Positions 33,055 through 42,207 of a stretch of 64,000 bases of DNA are shown here, in pieces (the first letter of the stretch is position 1; every line of letters starts with the position of its first letter). Position numbers and translations under genes: made by a program. A model generated the notes under the pieces. It made no database searches, had not been told where the DNA came from, and was given only the letters and a program-made list of their open reading frames with translations. This DNA comes from Flavobacterium ginsenosidimutans (GTDB lineage Bacteria; Bacteroidota; Bacteroidia; Flavobacteriales; Flavobacteriaceae): assembly GCF_003254625.1 (NCBI RefSeq), contig NZ_QJRJ01000072.1, positions 124,001-188,000 on the forward strand, read 5' to 3'.

Positions 33055-34488
33055 ATGTTTTTTAACTCTTTGGCATTTGCCATCTTTTTGCCAATTGTTT
33101 TTTTTCTGTATTGGTTTGTTTTTAATAAAACCAAGAGCACACAAAATGCTTTATTAATTCTAGCAAGTTATTATTTCTATTCTTGTTGGGATTGGAGATT
33201 TTTATTTCTGTTAGTTTTCTCAACATTTCTAGATTATTTTACAGGAATTCAAATCGAAAAAAGTAACTCCGAAAAAGGAAGAAAGTTTTGGTTCTGGCTT
33301 AGTATTTCAGTCAACTTAGGCTTTTTAGGAATTTTTAAATACTATAATTTCTTTGCATCTTCATTTGCAGAAATGTTCACTTCTTTTGGATTCAAAGTAA
33401 GCCCATTTTTGCTAAATGTGATTCTTCCAGTTGGGATTTCATTCTATACTTTCCATGGATTATCTTATGTAATTGATATTTATTATAAAAGAATAAAAGC
33501 CGAATATAACTTTATTGATTATTCTCTGTTTGTGAGCTATTTTCCACTTTTAGTTGCAGGACCAATAGAAAGAGCGACACATTTACTGCCAGAACTAAAA
33601 GAAAAACGCGAATTTAATCTTGAAAAAGCAAAAGAGGGAGTTTATCAAATTGTTTGGGGATTGGTAAAAAAAGTAGTGATTGCAGATACTTGTGCAGTAT
33701 ATGCTAATGCTATTTTTGATCATTACCCTTCAATGAATTCTTTTTCATTAATTATGGGGGCAATTTATTTTGCTTTTCAGATTTATGGCGATTTTTCAGG
33801 TTATTCAGATATTGCGCTTGGAGTATCTAAATTATTTGGTTTAGATTTATTACGAAATTTCAATTACCCATATTTTTCAAGAGATATAGCCGAGTTTTGG
33901 CGTCGCTGGCATATTTCGCTTTCATCTTGGTTTAGAGATTATTTATATATTCCTCTCGGTGGAAGCAAAGGAGGACTTTGGATAAAAATCCGAAATACCT
34001 TCATCATTTTTATCGTTAGTGGGTTTTGGCATGGTGCCAACTGGACATACATTGTTTGGGGATTCATAAATGCTGTTTATTTTCTTCCGTTATTACTTTC
34101 AAATAGTAATAGAAATAATATGGATTCCATAATTCTAAAATGGAATCTAGATTCTGTAAAAGTATTATTTAGTATTCTAACCACATTTTTATTGACCTGT
34201 ATTGCTTGGGTGTTTTTTAGAGCAAGAACTATTACAGATGCTATTTTATATTTAAAAAGAATATTTACTAATGGCGAGTTTAGCCCTCAGTATTTAGATA
34301 ATGAACGATATAATTATGAATTATTATTGATGATTAGTCTGTTTGTTTTAGTAGAATGGAATAATAAAACTAAAGTAGAACCAATTTCAGGAAAAAAAAG
34401 TTGGTTGAAAATGGCACTGGCAATTATGGCAATTATTGCTTTCGGAACTTATTCTGATTATAAAGAATTTATTTATTTCCAGTTTTAA
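33055..34488 (+). CDS. MBOAT-family O-acyltransferase (AlgI-like)
   Basis: The 477-residue integral membrane protein has about ten hydrophobic segments and the AlgI/DltB features: FFNSLAFAIFLPIVFFLYW at the N-terminus, VILPVGISFYTFHGLSYVIDIY, AGPIERATHLLPEL, YGDFSGYSDIALGVSKLFG, FSRDIAEFWRRWHISLSSWFRDYLYIPLGGS and the catalytic His in IVSGFWHGANWTYIVWG. These enzymes move acyl groups, usually acetyl, across the membrane onto a periplasmic acceptor. It overlaps the following SGNH-like gene by one base, and the two probably form an acyl-transfer pair like AlgI with AlgJ/X or PatA/PatB. Confidence 0.93.
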   Translation: MFFNSLAFAIFLPIVFFLYWFVFNKTKSTQNALLILASYYFYSCWDWRFLFLLVFSTFLDYFTGIQIEKSNSEKGRKFWFWLSISVNLGFLGIFKYYNFFASSFAEMFTSFGFKVSPFLLNVILPVGISFYTFHGLSYVIDIYYKRIKAEYNFIDYSLFVSYFPLLVAGPIERATHLLPELKEKREFNLEKAKEGVYQIVWGLVKKVVIADTCAVYANAIFDHYPSMNSFSLIMGAIYFAFQIYGDFSGYSDIALGVSKLFGLDLLRNFNYPYFSRDIAEFWRRWHISLSSWFRDYLYIPLGGSKGGLWIKIRNTFIIFIVSGFWHGANWTYIVWGFINAVYFLPLLLSNSNRNNMDSIILKWNLDSVKVLFSILTTFLLTCIAWVFFRARTITDAILYLKRIFTNGEFSPQYLDNERYNYELLLMISLFVLVEWNNKTKVEPISGKKSWLKMALAIMAIIAFGTYSDYKEFIYFQF

Positions 34489-35369
34489 TGAAGAAGTTTT
34501 TATTATACATATTAGGAGTTTTTCTTTTAACAGTTTTGATAGCGGTTCTCTTGGACGGATTGTATACTTATTCTTTTATACAGTCCAAAAACCGTGGAAA
34601 AATAGAAACTGTTTTCAATTCTACAGCAAAGAAGTATGATGTGGTTATTTTAGGTTCTTCAAGAGCTAATAACCATTTTGTTTCTCAAATGTTTGAAGAT
34701 AAAGGATTAAAAACGTTTAATTACGGAATGAGTGGCGGACATTTATTTGAAGCATCTTTAATGTTGAAATTGATGATAGAAAGAAAATATGAAATCAAAA
34801 ATATAATTCTCGAAGCAGATTTAAATCTTTCAAATGACCAAGAATCCGAAGGAGTTGCAACAAAATTTCTGCCGTATATTCATTGCTCAAAAGTTATAAA
34901 AGATCATTTTTCGACAGAAGAAAACTTTAACGAATTGTATTATATTCCTTTTTATAGATATGTAAAGTTTGATTCTAAAATTGGTTTTAGAGAAATTTAC
35001 AAAATAGCAGTAAATGAAAAAACAAATGCTTTGGATAACTTAGGATATTATCCATTGGAAAAACACAAAAATGGCAATATGAAAAACAATATTGTCAATC
35101 TAAATCCTTTGCCACGCAATAAATATTATGAAGAGATAAAAAATATTTGTAAAAAGAACAACATCAATTTTATTGCTGTTATGACTCCAATGTGTGAAAA
35201 TGTAGTTGGAATGAATTATTTTGACAAAGTAAAAAAAGCATATCCAGAAATTCACAATTATGAAAATACAGTTATAGAAAATAAATATTTTTCGTCTTGC
35301 GGACATATGACAGATGAAGGAGCTAAAAGGTTTACAGCAAAAATTTTAAGTGATTTTTTCAGTTTATGA
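34488..35369 (+). CDS. Membrane-anchored SGNH-like O-acetylation partner
   Basis: The 293-residue protein has one N-terminal membrane segment (about residues 4-22) and a periplasmic part with VVILGSSRANNHFV, where Ser is in the SGNH block-I position, NYGMSGGHLFEA (Gly block) and CGHMTDEGAKRF near the end, carrying the probable catalytic His. This matches DltD/AlgX-like or DUF1574-type partners that receive an acyl group from a MBOAT protein. The preceding gene is such a MBOAT (1-nt overlap), and the following one is an acyltransferase-3 protein (4-nt overlap). Confidence 0.75.
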   Translation: MKKFLLYILGVFLLTVLIAVLLDGLYTYSFIQSKNRGKIETVFNSTAKKYDVVILGSSRANNHFVSQMFEDKGLKTFNYGMSGGHLFEASLMLKLMIERKYEIKNIILEADLNLSNDQESEGVATKFLPYIHCSKVIKDHFSTEENFNELYYIPFYRYVKFDSKIGFREIYKIAVNEKTNALDNLGYYPLEKHKNGNMKNNIVNLNPLPRNKYYEEIKNICKKNNINFIAVMTPMCENVVGMNYFDKVKKAYPEIHNYENTVIENKYFSSCGHMTDEGAKRFTAKILSDFFSL

Positions 35370-36466
35370 ATGTAATTAAGTTAGAAAAGTTAGATTATAT
35401 TGATGTTATTAGAGGAATAGCTATTTTAATGGTTGTAGTTACTCATACTGCTCAGCAAGGATTGGTTAAATTGCCTCATCTGTTATCTGTATCTCTGAGT
35501 TTTGGAGCAAGAGGTGTACAGCTTTTCTTTATTGCTAGTGCTTTTACTTTGTTTCGATCTTATAAGAAAAGAAATAAAATTGAAAAAAATCCAGTTAAAA
35601 ACTTCTTCATCAGACGATTTTTTAGAATTGCTCCAATTTATTATTTAGGCATTATATATTATATATTTAGGATAATGTACAATCTTCCTTATTGGCAGGC
35701 AAGTCAACCTCATATTACTATTGGCAATGTGATTTCTAACTTTTTTTATTGTCATGGTTTAAGTCCTTATTGGATTAATAGTCTTGTTCCAGGTGGATGG
35801 TCCATAACAGTCGAAATGTTTTTTTATATTTTGTTTCCTTTCTTGTTTAAAAGAATAGAAAACATCAATTCTGTGTTTATATTTTTAAACTTTACTTTAT
35901 TAGCCAAATTGGTTTTACAGGAGCTTTTCCAGCATGTAAGTTTTATTTCAGATTCCTATTTGTGGAGAGAATTCATTTTTTATTATTTTCCAAGTCAATT
36001 ACCAATTTTCGCATTAGGTATAATTTTATATTTTCTAATTGAAAATCCTGATAACATAAAATTGGTTAAGATTAAAAATCTTGCCTTTTTTTTCATTTTG
36101 CTTCCTTTACAAATTGGATCAAAATTCGATTTTCTATATTTAAATCATATAATCTTCGGTATAATCTTCGTAGTTTTTGCTCTTCTTTTGAGTAAAGGAA
36201 AACTTAATTTTTTATCTAAATCATTTATACGATATATTGGTAAAATAAGTTTTAGTATTTACATAATACATTTTATAGTTATAGCATGGTTAGCTAAGTT
36301 TCATTTAATTGATTTCTGCAATAACGGCTTAATTAATTTACTCTTACGATTTATATTAATCTTGTTTTTTTCAGTTCTTATTTCAACTTTAACTTATCGT
36401 TTAATTGAAATCCCGTTTCAGAATTTGGCTAAAAGAATTATTCTAAAGACAGAAAATGATAATTAA
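35366..36466 (+). CDS. Acyltransferase 3 family membrane protein (OafA-like)
   Basis: The 366-residue protein has about ten membrane segments and the acyltransferase-3 start KLDYIDVIRGIAILMVVVTHTAQQG, where the Arg-Gly and His of this segment are family-typical. GARGVQLFFIASAFTLFRSY and RRFFRIAPIYYLGI plus GGWSITVEMFFYILFP follow the expected order, and RYIGKISFSIYIIHFIV is at the C-terminal side. Such proteins O-acetylate surface glycans. It is the third gene in the acylation module. Two different acylation routes side by side suggest more than one decorated position. Confidence 0.92.
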   Translation: MNVIKLEKLDYIDVIRGIAILMVVVTHTAQQGLVKLPHLLSVSLSFGARGVQLFFIASAFTLFRSYKKRNKIEKNPVKNFFIRRFFRIAPIYYLGIIYYIFRIMYNLPYWQASQPHITIGNVISNFFYCHGLSPYWINSLVPGGWSITVEMFFYILFPFLFKRIENINSVFIFLNFTLLAKLVLQELFQHVSFISDSYLWREFIFYYFPSQLPIFALGIILYFLIENPDNIKLVKIKNLAFFFILLPLQIGSKFDFLYLNHIIFGIIFVVFALLLSKGKLNFLSKSFIRYIGKISFSIYIIHFIVIAWLAKFHLIDFCNNGLINLLLRFILILFFSVLISTLTYRLIEIPFQNLAKRIILKTENDN

Positions 36467-36499
36467 AATAAAAAACTGTTTTTTCAAAAACAATTAAAT

Positions 36500-37654
36500 A
36501 TGCATATAGCTTTTTTAACGCCTGAATTTCCTCATCCTCAAGTTGCTTATGCAGCTGGAATAGGAACTAGTATAAAAAATCTTACTACAGCATTAGGTAA
36601 TGAAAATATTAAAGTTACCGTTTTTGTTTATGGTCAGAAAAAACAAGAGATTTTGGAAGAAAATGGGGTTACGATTCATTTAATTCAAAATAAAAATTAT
36701 AAACTTTTTAGTTGGTTTTTTCATCGAAAATATATTCAGAATTATGTCAATTCAGTTATTAAAAAAGAGAAAGTTGAATTACTAGAAGCTCCTGACTGGA
36801 CTGGAATTACTGCTTTTATGAATTTAGATGTGCCTCTAGTAATTCGTTTTCACGGAAGTGATACTTATTTTTGTCATTTGGAAAATAGAAAGCAGAAACG
36901 TAAAAATTTTTGGTTTGAAAAATTAGCCATAAATCAAGCAAAAGCTTTTATTTCACCAACGAAATTTACAGGAGAGATTTCAAAAAAACTTTTTAATATA
37001 AAAGAAAAAGAAATCATAACCATTCATAACGGTCTGGATCTTGATAATTTTGAAAACCAAACCCCTAAAGAATTCGAAAAAAATCTGATTCTATATATTG
37101 GAACTCTGATTAGAAAGAAAGGAGTTTTAGAACTACCTGAAATTTTTAGAAAAGTTCGGAATGATAGTCCTGAAGCGAAATTAGTTTTAATTGGTACAGA
37201 TTCGTTCGATATAAAAACAGGTTCAAAATCAACATGGGAACTAATGAAAGATTTGTTCACTGAAGAAGACTTGAAGAATGTAAACTATTTGGGCAAAATT
37301 CCTTACAATGAAATTCAAACTTATATAAAGAAAGCAAATATATGTGTGTTTCCAACTTTTGCAGAAACCTTAGGAATGGTAACTATAGAATCAATGGCCA
37401 TGAAAAAAGCGGTTGTAAACAGTAATATTGGTTGGGCACAAGAGATTATTGTAGATGAAGAAAGCGGTTATTTGGTTTATCCTTCAAATCATGATCTTTA
37501 TTCAAATCGAATTATTCAGTTACTTAAAAACAATTCACTTTGTCAGGAAATTGGAGAAAAAGCTAGAATTAGGGTAGAATCTCAGTTTGATAGCAATAAA
37601 CTGGTGAAAGAAAATGTAGAATTTTATAAAAAGATAATCAATAAGAAAATCTAA
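36500..37654 (+). CDS. GT4 family glycosyltransferase
   Basis: The 384-residue protein begins MHIAFLTPEFPHPQVAYAAGIGTSIKNLTTALG. The N-domain has LLEAPDWTGITAFMNLDVPLVIRFHGSDTYFC and AFISPTKFTGEI; the C-domain has LILYIGTLIRKKGVLELPEIF and VFPTFAETLGMVTIESMAMKKAVVNSNIGWAQEII with the E-x7-E pair. This is a retaining GT-B enzyme of unknown donor. It opens a block of eight transferase-like genes following the acylation module and overlaps the next gene by one base. Confidence 0.87.
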   Translation: MHIAFLTPEFPHPQVAYAAGIGTSIKNLTTALGNENIKVTVFVYGQKKQEILEENGVTIHLIQNKNYKLFSWFFHRKYIQNYVNSVIKKEKVELLEAPDWTGITAFMNLDVPLVIRFHGSDTYFCHLENRKQKRKNFWFEKLAINQAKAFISPTKFTGEISKKLFNIKEKEIITIHNGLDLDNFENQTPKEFEKNLILYIGTLIRKKGVLELPEIFRKVRNDSPEAKLVLIGTDSFDIKTGSKSTWELMKDLFTEEDLKNVNYLGKIPYNEIQTYIKKANICVFPTFAETLGMVTIESMAMKKAVVNSNIGWAQEIIVDEESGYLVYPSNHDLYSNRIIQLLKNNSLCQEIGEKARIRVESQFDSNKLVKENVEFYKKIINKKI

Positions 37655-39183
37655 TGGTAGTTGTTTGTCATCAAAATAATAAAGTCGTAAAAGTTTACAG
37701 GGATGGAAAAGTAATTCCATTTGAAAGATCTTTAAATATCGCTTCGACTTTAATGATATTAGCGAAAAAATTTCCAGTAGATAGATTAATTTGGATCCAT
37801 ATTACTATGGAATCCAACATAAATTGGGAGGCACTAGATTCAATTTTTCATCATGACAAAATCATGGCATCTTTCAATAAAGATAGTGAAGAATATTTTT
37901 CTGATGGTATTGGATATATTGATGAATCTATATTTTTAAATGTTAACAAAAATGTTAGTTATCCAACTTGGTTGACTAGTAGTGCCGTTGGAGGAATTAG
38001 TTCGAAAGTACTCTTGCAATTTGAAGATAAAATTAAGCTAAAAAAAGACTTTGATTATTTTTTGCATAGTTTAGCAAAAATGGGAGCCATAAAAGGATTA
38101 TTTTGCTATTCGGAACCAAGGCTCGTTATAGATAAAACGATTTCAGTTCCAAGTGAAAAGGCAAATATTTATACCTTATTTCAGTTTGCAAAACAGCATT
38201 ATCGTACACGCTGGATATTCATACTTTTTTTTAATCTCTTAATTTTTGAGAAACGATTTCCCTTAGCTGCTTTGTTGTATTCTTTACCATTTAAAAAACG
38301 AAATAAGGGAAATATTGATTTGTCTACAATACCTGTTCAATCAAAATTGATCGTTTTAGATTCGAAGACTATCGACGTTGTTATTCCAACAATTGGCAGA
38401 AAAACGTATTTATATGATGTTCTTAAAGATCTTTCTCAGCAGACTCATTTGCCTAATAATGTAATTATTGTAGAACAAAACCCAATTCAGGGGAGTATAA
38501 GTGAATTAGATTATCTAACTAAAGAAGAATGGCCGTTTGGTATAAAACATATATTTACTCATCAATCAGGAGCTTGTAATGCTCGAAATCTGGCTATGAG
38601 TCAAATTTCTAGTGAATGGGTATTTCTAAGTGATGATGACATAAGATGCGACAAAAATTTGATAAAAGATATTTTTTGTAAAATAGAGCAGTATGGAATT
38701 TCAGTAGTAACAACTTCTTGTTTGCAAAAACATGAAAAATTAGTTTATAAAGATATTCATCAAACCAGTATTTTTGGTTCGGGATATAGTTTTGTAAAAT
38801 CAAGCTGTTTAATTAATGTCTCTTTTACAATGGCTTTAGAATTTGGCTATGGAGAAGATTTTGATTTCGGAATGCAATTACGACAAGAAGGATTTGATGT
38901 AATCTATTTCCCTGATCCAGCTATTCTACATTTAAAAGCTCCATTTGGAGGATTTAGAATTAAACTTCAGTTTCCTTGGGCAAATGAAAAATATCAGCCA
39001 AAACCATCTCCAACAATTATGTATACAAAACAGAAATATTTGAGTCCAAAACAAATTAAGGGTTATAAATTAAGACTGTTTATAAAATCAATCAAAAAAG
39101 AATCTCTTTTTAATTGGGTTGAATTTTATACTACATTTAAACAAAGATGGAATGTTAGTTTAGATTGGAGTAAAAAAATATAA
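37654..39183 (+). CDS. Two-domain GT2 glycosyltransferase
   Basis: The 509-residue protein is long for a GT2 enzyme. The GT-A domain starts near residue 240 with IDVVIPTIGRKTYLYDVLKDLSQQ, followed by SGACNARNLAMSQISSEWVFLSDDDIRCDK (DDD metal motif) and FGYGEDFDFGMQLRQEGFDVIYFP. The first 230 residues have their own pattern, including FPVDRLIWIHITMESNINWEAL, YPTWLTSSAVGGISSKVLL and KGLFCYSEPRLV, and look like a degenerate or partner domain seen together with GT2 in flavobacteria. Whether this domain is active could not be judged. Confidence 0.8.
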   Translation: MVVVCHQNNKVVKVYRDGKVIPFERSLNIASTLMILAKKFPVDRLIWIHITMESNINWEALDSIFHHDKIMASFNKDSEEYFSDGIGYIDESIFLNVNKNVSYPTWLTSSAVGGISSKVLLQFEDKIKLKKDFDYFLHSLAKMGAIKGLFCYSEPRLVIDKTISVPSEKANIYTLFQFAKQHYRTRWIFILFFNLLIFEKRFPLAALLYSLPFKKRNKGNIDLSTIPVQSKLIVLDSKTIDVVIPTIGRKTYLYDVLKDLSQQTHLPNNVIIVEQNPIQGSISELDYLTKEEWPFGIKHIFTHQSGACNARNLAMSQISSEWVFLSDDDIRCDKNLIKDIFCKIEQYGISVVTTSCLQKHEKLVYKDIHQTSIFGSGYSFVKSSCLINVSFTMALEFGYGEDFDFGMQLRQEGFDVIYFPDPAILHLKAPFGGFRIKLQFPWANEKYQPKPSPTIMYTKQKYLSPKQIKGYKLRLFIKSIKKESLFNWVEFYTTFKQRWNVSLDWSKKI

Positions 39184-39234
39184 GAATGCAAAGTTTTTTA
39201 TTAAACAAAGGAATTTAAAGAAGTTAACAATTAT

Positions 39235-40182
39235 ATGAAGTTAATAAGAAAGCAAATTGCACGCTTTTACAAACATCTCGTTTTACTAAAATATTATTCT
39301 AAAAAAATAGATTTTTCTAGTAAACCAAAAAAAACAAAAATTATTATTTGTTTCGACGGTAATTTACCACATGGAGGACTTGTAGATCGATTAAAAGGAA
39401 TAATATCTTTATATGAAATTTCCAAAATTTTGGATTTTGAGTTTAAAATTTTTTTCACGCACCCATTTGAATTAACAAACTTTTTAGAACCAAACTTAGT
39501 TGATTGGATTATAAAAGAAGAAGAACTTAAATATAATGTTTTCACTTCTAAGATTGTCTATTTAATTAATGATTTTACTGCACCTCTTCATATTTTTGAG
39601 AGATCAAAAGCAAAAACATTTTTTGTGTATTGCAACGTTGATTATTTAGCGGGATTATACCCTACTAAAAATGAAAGTGAGATAAAAGCTATTTGGAAAA
39701 ATAATTATAGCAATTTATTTAAAACCTCAAACTATCTGCAGGAGAAGTTAAATGTTCTTAGTTCTGAATCTAGGATAGCATTTCATACTAGATTTACTAC
39801 GCTTATGGGAGATTTTTCAGATTCAACAAAAAAGATTCTGAGTGAAAAGGAAAAATTTGATTTAACACAAAAAGTTATAAAAGCTATTAATAATAGGACA
39901 AGCCAATATCCTGACAAGGTAATATATGTGTTTTCTGATAGTGATTTTTTTTTAAATTATGTTAGAACTAATACTAGTTATAAGACTTTGGCCGGAGTAC
40001 CAAAACATATAGAAAATAACAATTCTGATCTTGATTATCATTCTAAAACATTTCTTGATTTTTACTATTTAGCAGGTAGTGAGCTTGTATTTTTAGTGGC
40101 AATTGATCAAATGTATTACAGTAGTTTTTCAAAATATGCTGCTATAATTGGAGAGGGCGAATTTAAAAGCATAACGAATTAA
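39235..40182 (+). CDS. Putative fucosyltransferase-like GT-B protein
   Basis: No family was recognised with certainty for this 315-residue protein. The N-terminal IIICFDGNLPHGGLVDRLKGIISLYEISKILDFEFKIFFTHPFEL resembles the GLGDRLxG entry motif of NodZ/O-fucosyltransferase-like enzymes. IAFHTRFTTLMGDF could be the HxR donor-phosphate motif, and VIYVFSDSDFFLNYV plus DFYYLAGSELVFLVAIDQMYYSSFSKYAAIIG match the later part of that fold. A membrane segment is absent. An alternative is an inactive relative. It stands in an unbroken run of transferase genes, 15 nt before an exostosin-like gene. Confidence 0.5.
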   Translation: MKLIRKQIARFYKHLVLLKYYSKKIDFSSKPKKTKIIICFDGNLPHGGLVDRLKGIISLYEISKILDFEFKIFFTHPFELTNFLEPNLVDWIIKEEELKYNVFTSKIVYLINDFTAPLHIFERSKAKTFFVYCNVDYLAGLYPTKNESEIKAIWKNNYSNLFKTSNYLQEKLNVLSSESRIAFHTRFTTLMGDFSDSTKKILSEKEKFDLTQKVIKAINNRTSQYPDKVIYVFSDSDFFLNYVRTNTSYKTLAGVPKHIENNNSDLDYHSKTFLDFYYLAGSELVFLVAIDQMYYSSFSKYAAIIGEGEFKSITN

Positions 40183-40197
40183 AATATCTGCTAGAGT

Positions 40198-41214
40198 ATG
40201 GTGAAGATATATACAGAACATCTTTTCTTGACAGAAGATAACAGAAAAATAATATTTCCATTATTATTTGATATGGTATACCTGCCAAATAATCACACAA
40301 GGTCAAATTTTATTTTTGCAGATTCTCTTTCTGAAGCTGACGTTGCCATTTTTCCTGTAGATATTGTTTCTTTTTTAAGAAAAGATAAGACTAATTTCTT
40401 CCATAATTGGATTGAAAAAGTTTCACAAAATAAAATGCCAATTTGGATTTATGCAGGTGGCGATTTTGGATTTGCCCTTAAAAATGAAAATGTTTTAACT
40501 TTTAGGTTGGGAGGTTTTAATTCAAAACTGGCTGCTAACACATGTATATTGCCATGTTTTATAAATGATCCATATGATAAAATTTTAAAAAATGATTTTT
40601 TTGTACTTCCAAAGAAAGAAAAACCAAATATTGGTTTTGTAGGAAATGCAAATGGATCGTATTTTAAATTTATTAAAGAATTATTACTTTATATCCAAAA
40701 GAACGTATCTAATTTAGGCTTAAAATACCCAGAAGATTATCATTCTTTTTATCCAGTAGGAAAAAAAAGGCATCAACTGCTTTATAAAATTCAAAAAGAA
40801 AAAAAAATCCAAAGCAATTTTATTTTTAGAGATAGATATAGAGCAAGAAATGAAAATAAAGAAAAAACAACAATTGAGTTTTTTAAAAATATTCAGGATA
40901 ATTTATATACTTTTTGTCTGCGCGGAAATGGAAATTTTTCTGTTAGATTTTATGAAGCATTGATAATGGGAAGGATTCCAGTTTTAATCGATACAGATGT
41001 TAGATTGCCTCTATCTGATAAAATTAATTGGACAAAACATTGTTTAATAGTTTCTGAAGATTCTATTATTCAAGATTTGATTCTTTTTCATACGACTAAA
41101 ACAGAGATGGAACTTAAGCAAATACAAGAAAATAATAGAAAACTAGTACTAGAAAAACTGAATAGAATAGATTATTTTATTCAGATTGCAAATGAAAAAT
41201 TTAAAAATAAATGA
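40198..41214 (+). CDS. Exostosin-like glycosyltransferase (GT47-type)
   Basis: The 338-residue protein resembles exostosin-domain proteins. SLSEADVAIFPVDIVSF and PIWIYAGGDFGF belong to the N-terminal part; NIGFVGNANGSYFKFIKEL and YTFCLRGNGNFSVRFYEALIMGRIPVLIDTDVRLPLSDKINWTKHCLIV are close to the conserved exostosin C-terminal core that holds the nucleotide sugar. GT47 enzymes include glucuronyl-, GlcNAc-, galactosyl- and xylosyltransferases; bacterial members are found in capsule loci. It overlaps the next gene by 4 nt. Confidence 0.75.
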   Translation: MVKIYTEHLFLTEDNRKIIFPLLFDMVYLPNNHTRSNFIFADSLSEADVAIFPVDIVSFLRKDKTNFFHNWIEKVSQNKMPIWIYAGGDFGFALKNENVLTFRLGGFNSKLAANTCILPCFINDPYDKILKNDFFVLPKKEKPNIGFVGNANGSYFKFIKELLLYIQKNVSNLGLKYPEDYHSFYPVGKKRHQLLYKIQKEKKIQSNFIFRDRYRARNENKEKTTIEFFKNIQDNLYTFCLRGNGNFSVRFYEALIMGRIPVLIDTDVRLPLSDKINWTKHCLIVSEDSIIQDLILFHTTKTEMELKQIQENNRKLVLEKLNRIDYFIQIANEKFKNK

Positions 41215-42206
41215 AGTTCTCTTTAATTATCTGCACTTACATGCGTCCAAAATCATTATTGGAACTTTTACTTTCAATTAAACTTCAGAGTGTTTATCCA
41301 AACGAAATTTTGATTGTCGATGGATCATTGGACAAAGAAACAGCTAAAATTCTAAGTGAACATAATTTTAAGAATTTGGAATATTTTTCAGTTTCAGATG
41401 AGCATCGTGGGCTTACACGACAAAGAAATTTTGGTATCTCTAAAACTGCTCTTGATTCTGAAATTGTCTGTTTTTTAGATGATGATACAGTTTTAGAATC
41501 TAATTATTTTGCGGAAGTTATAAAAACATTTCAATCAAATCATGAAATTATTGGAGTAGGTGGAGTTGCAATTAACGAGAATAAATGGCAACCACAAGAA
41601 ATCAATGTTTCATACAATAAAAGGAAATACTATTTGTTTGAAAAATATGCCTATAAAGAAGGATTACGAAATGTTGCTCGAAATTATCTGAGACTTAGCT
41701 CTAATCTAGGTCCAGGAAAAATGCCCAATTATTCGCATGGAAGAACTTGTGGATTTCCTTTGACGGGAAAAACATACGAAGTTGATTTATTGATAGGAAT
41801 GTCAATGGCATTTCGGAAAAGTGTTTTGGATAAAATTAAATTTTCAAAATTTTTTGAGGGTTACGGTCTTTACGAAGACGCAGATTTTAGCTTGAGAGCT
41901 TTACAGTTTGGAAAAAACATGGTAAATACAAACGCACGATTATCACATTTTCATGCACCGTCTGGGCGACCAAATAAATATAAATATGGTAAAATGGTAG
42001 TAAGAAATGGATGGTATGTTTGGCGAGTAAAAAATCCTAATCCGATTTTGAATGATCGTTTGAAATGGAATGCTATCACATTTTTATTGATTTTGATACG
42101 ATTTACAAATGCGATTAAAGGAAATGAAAAAAAAGACGCTTTTGGAGAAGCAATAGGACGAGTTGTTGGATGCTTTATTTTAATTTTTAATAAACCAAAA
42201 AAGTAA
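41211..42206 (+). CDS. GT2 family glycosyltransferase
   Basis: The 331-residue protein opens MKFSLIICTYMRPKSLLELLLSIKLQSVYPNEILIVDGS, then RGLTRQRNFGISK, VCFLDDDTVLESNYF (DDD metal site), an acceptor-side FEGYGLYEDADFSLRALQFG, and a basic C-terminus with one hydrophobic patch (NAITFLLILIRFTNAI). The order is normal for inverting GT2 enzymes of surface-glycan loci. Sugar specificity is not known. Confidence 0.87.
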   Translation: MKFSLIICTYMRPKSLLELLLSIKLQSVYPNEILIVDGSLDKETAKILSEHNFKNLEYFSVSDEHRGLTRQRNFGISKTALDSEIVCFLDDDTVLESNYFAEVIKTFQSNHEIIGVGGVAINENKWQPQEINVSYNKRKYYLFEKYAYKEGLRNVARNYLRLSSNLGPGKMPNYSHGRTCGFPLTGKTYEVDLLIGMSMAFRKSVLDKIKFSKFFEGYGLYEDADFSLRALQFGKNMVNTNARLSHFHAPSGRPNKYKYGKMVVRNGWYVWRVKNPNPILNDRLKWNAITFLLILIRFTNAIKGNEKKDAFGEAIGRVVGCFILIFNKPKK

Positions 42207-42207
42207 A

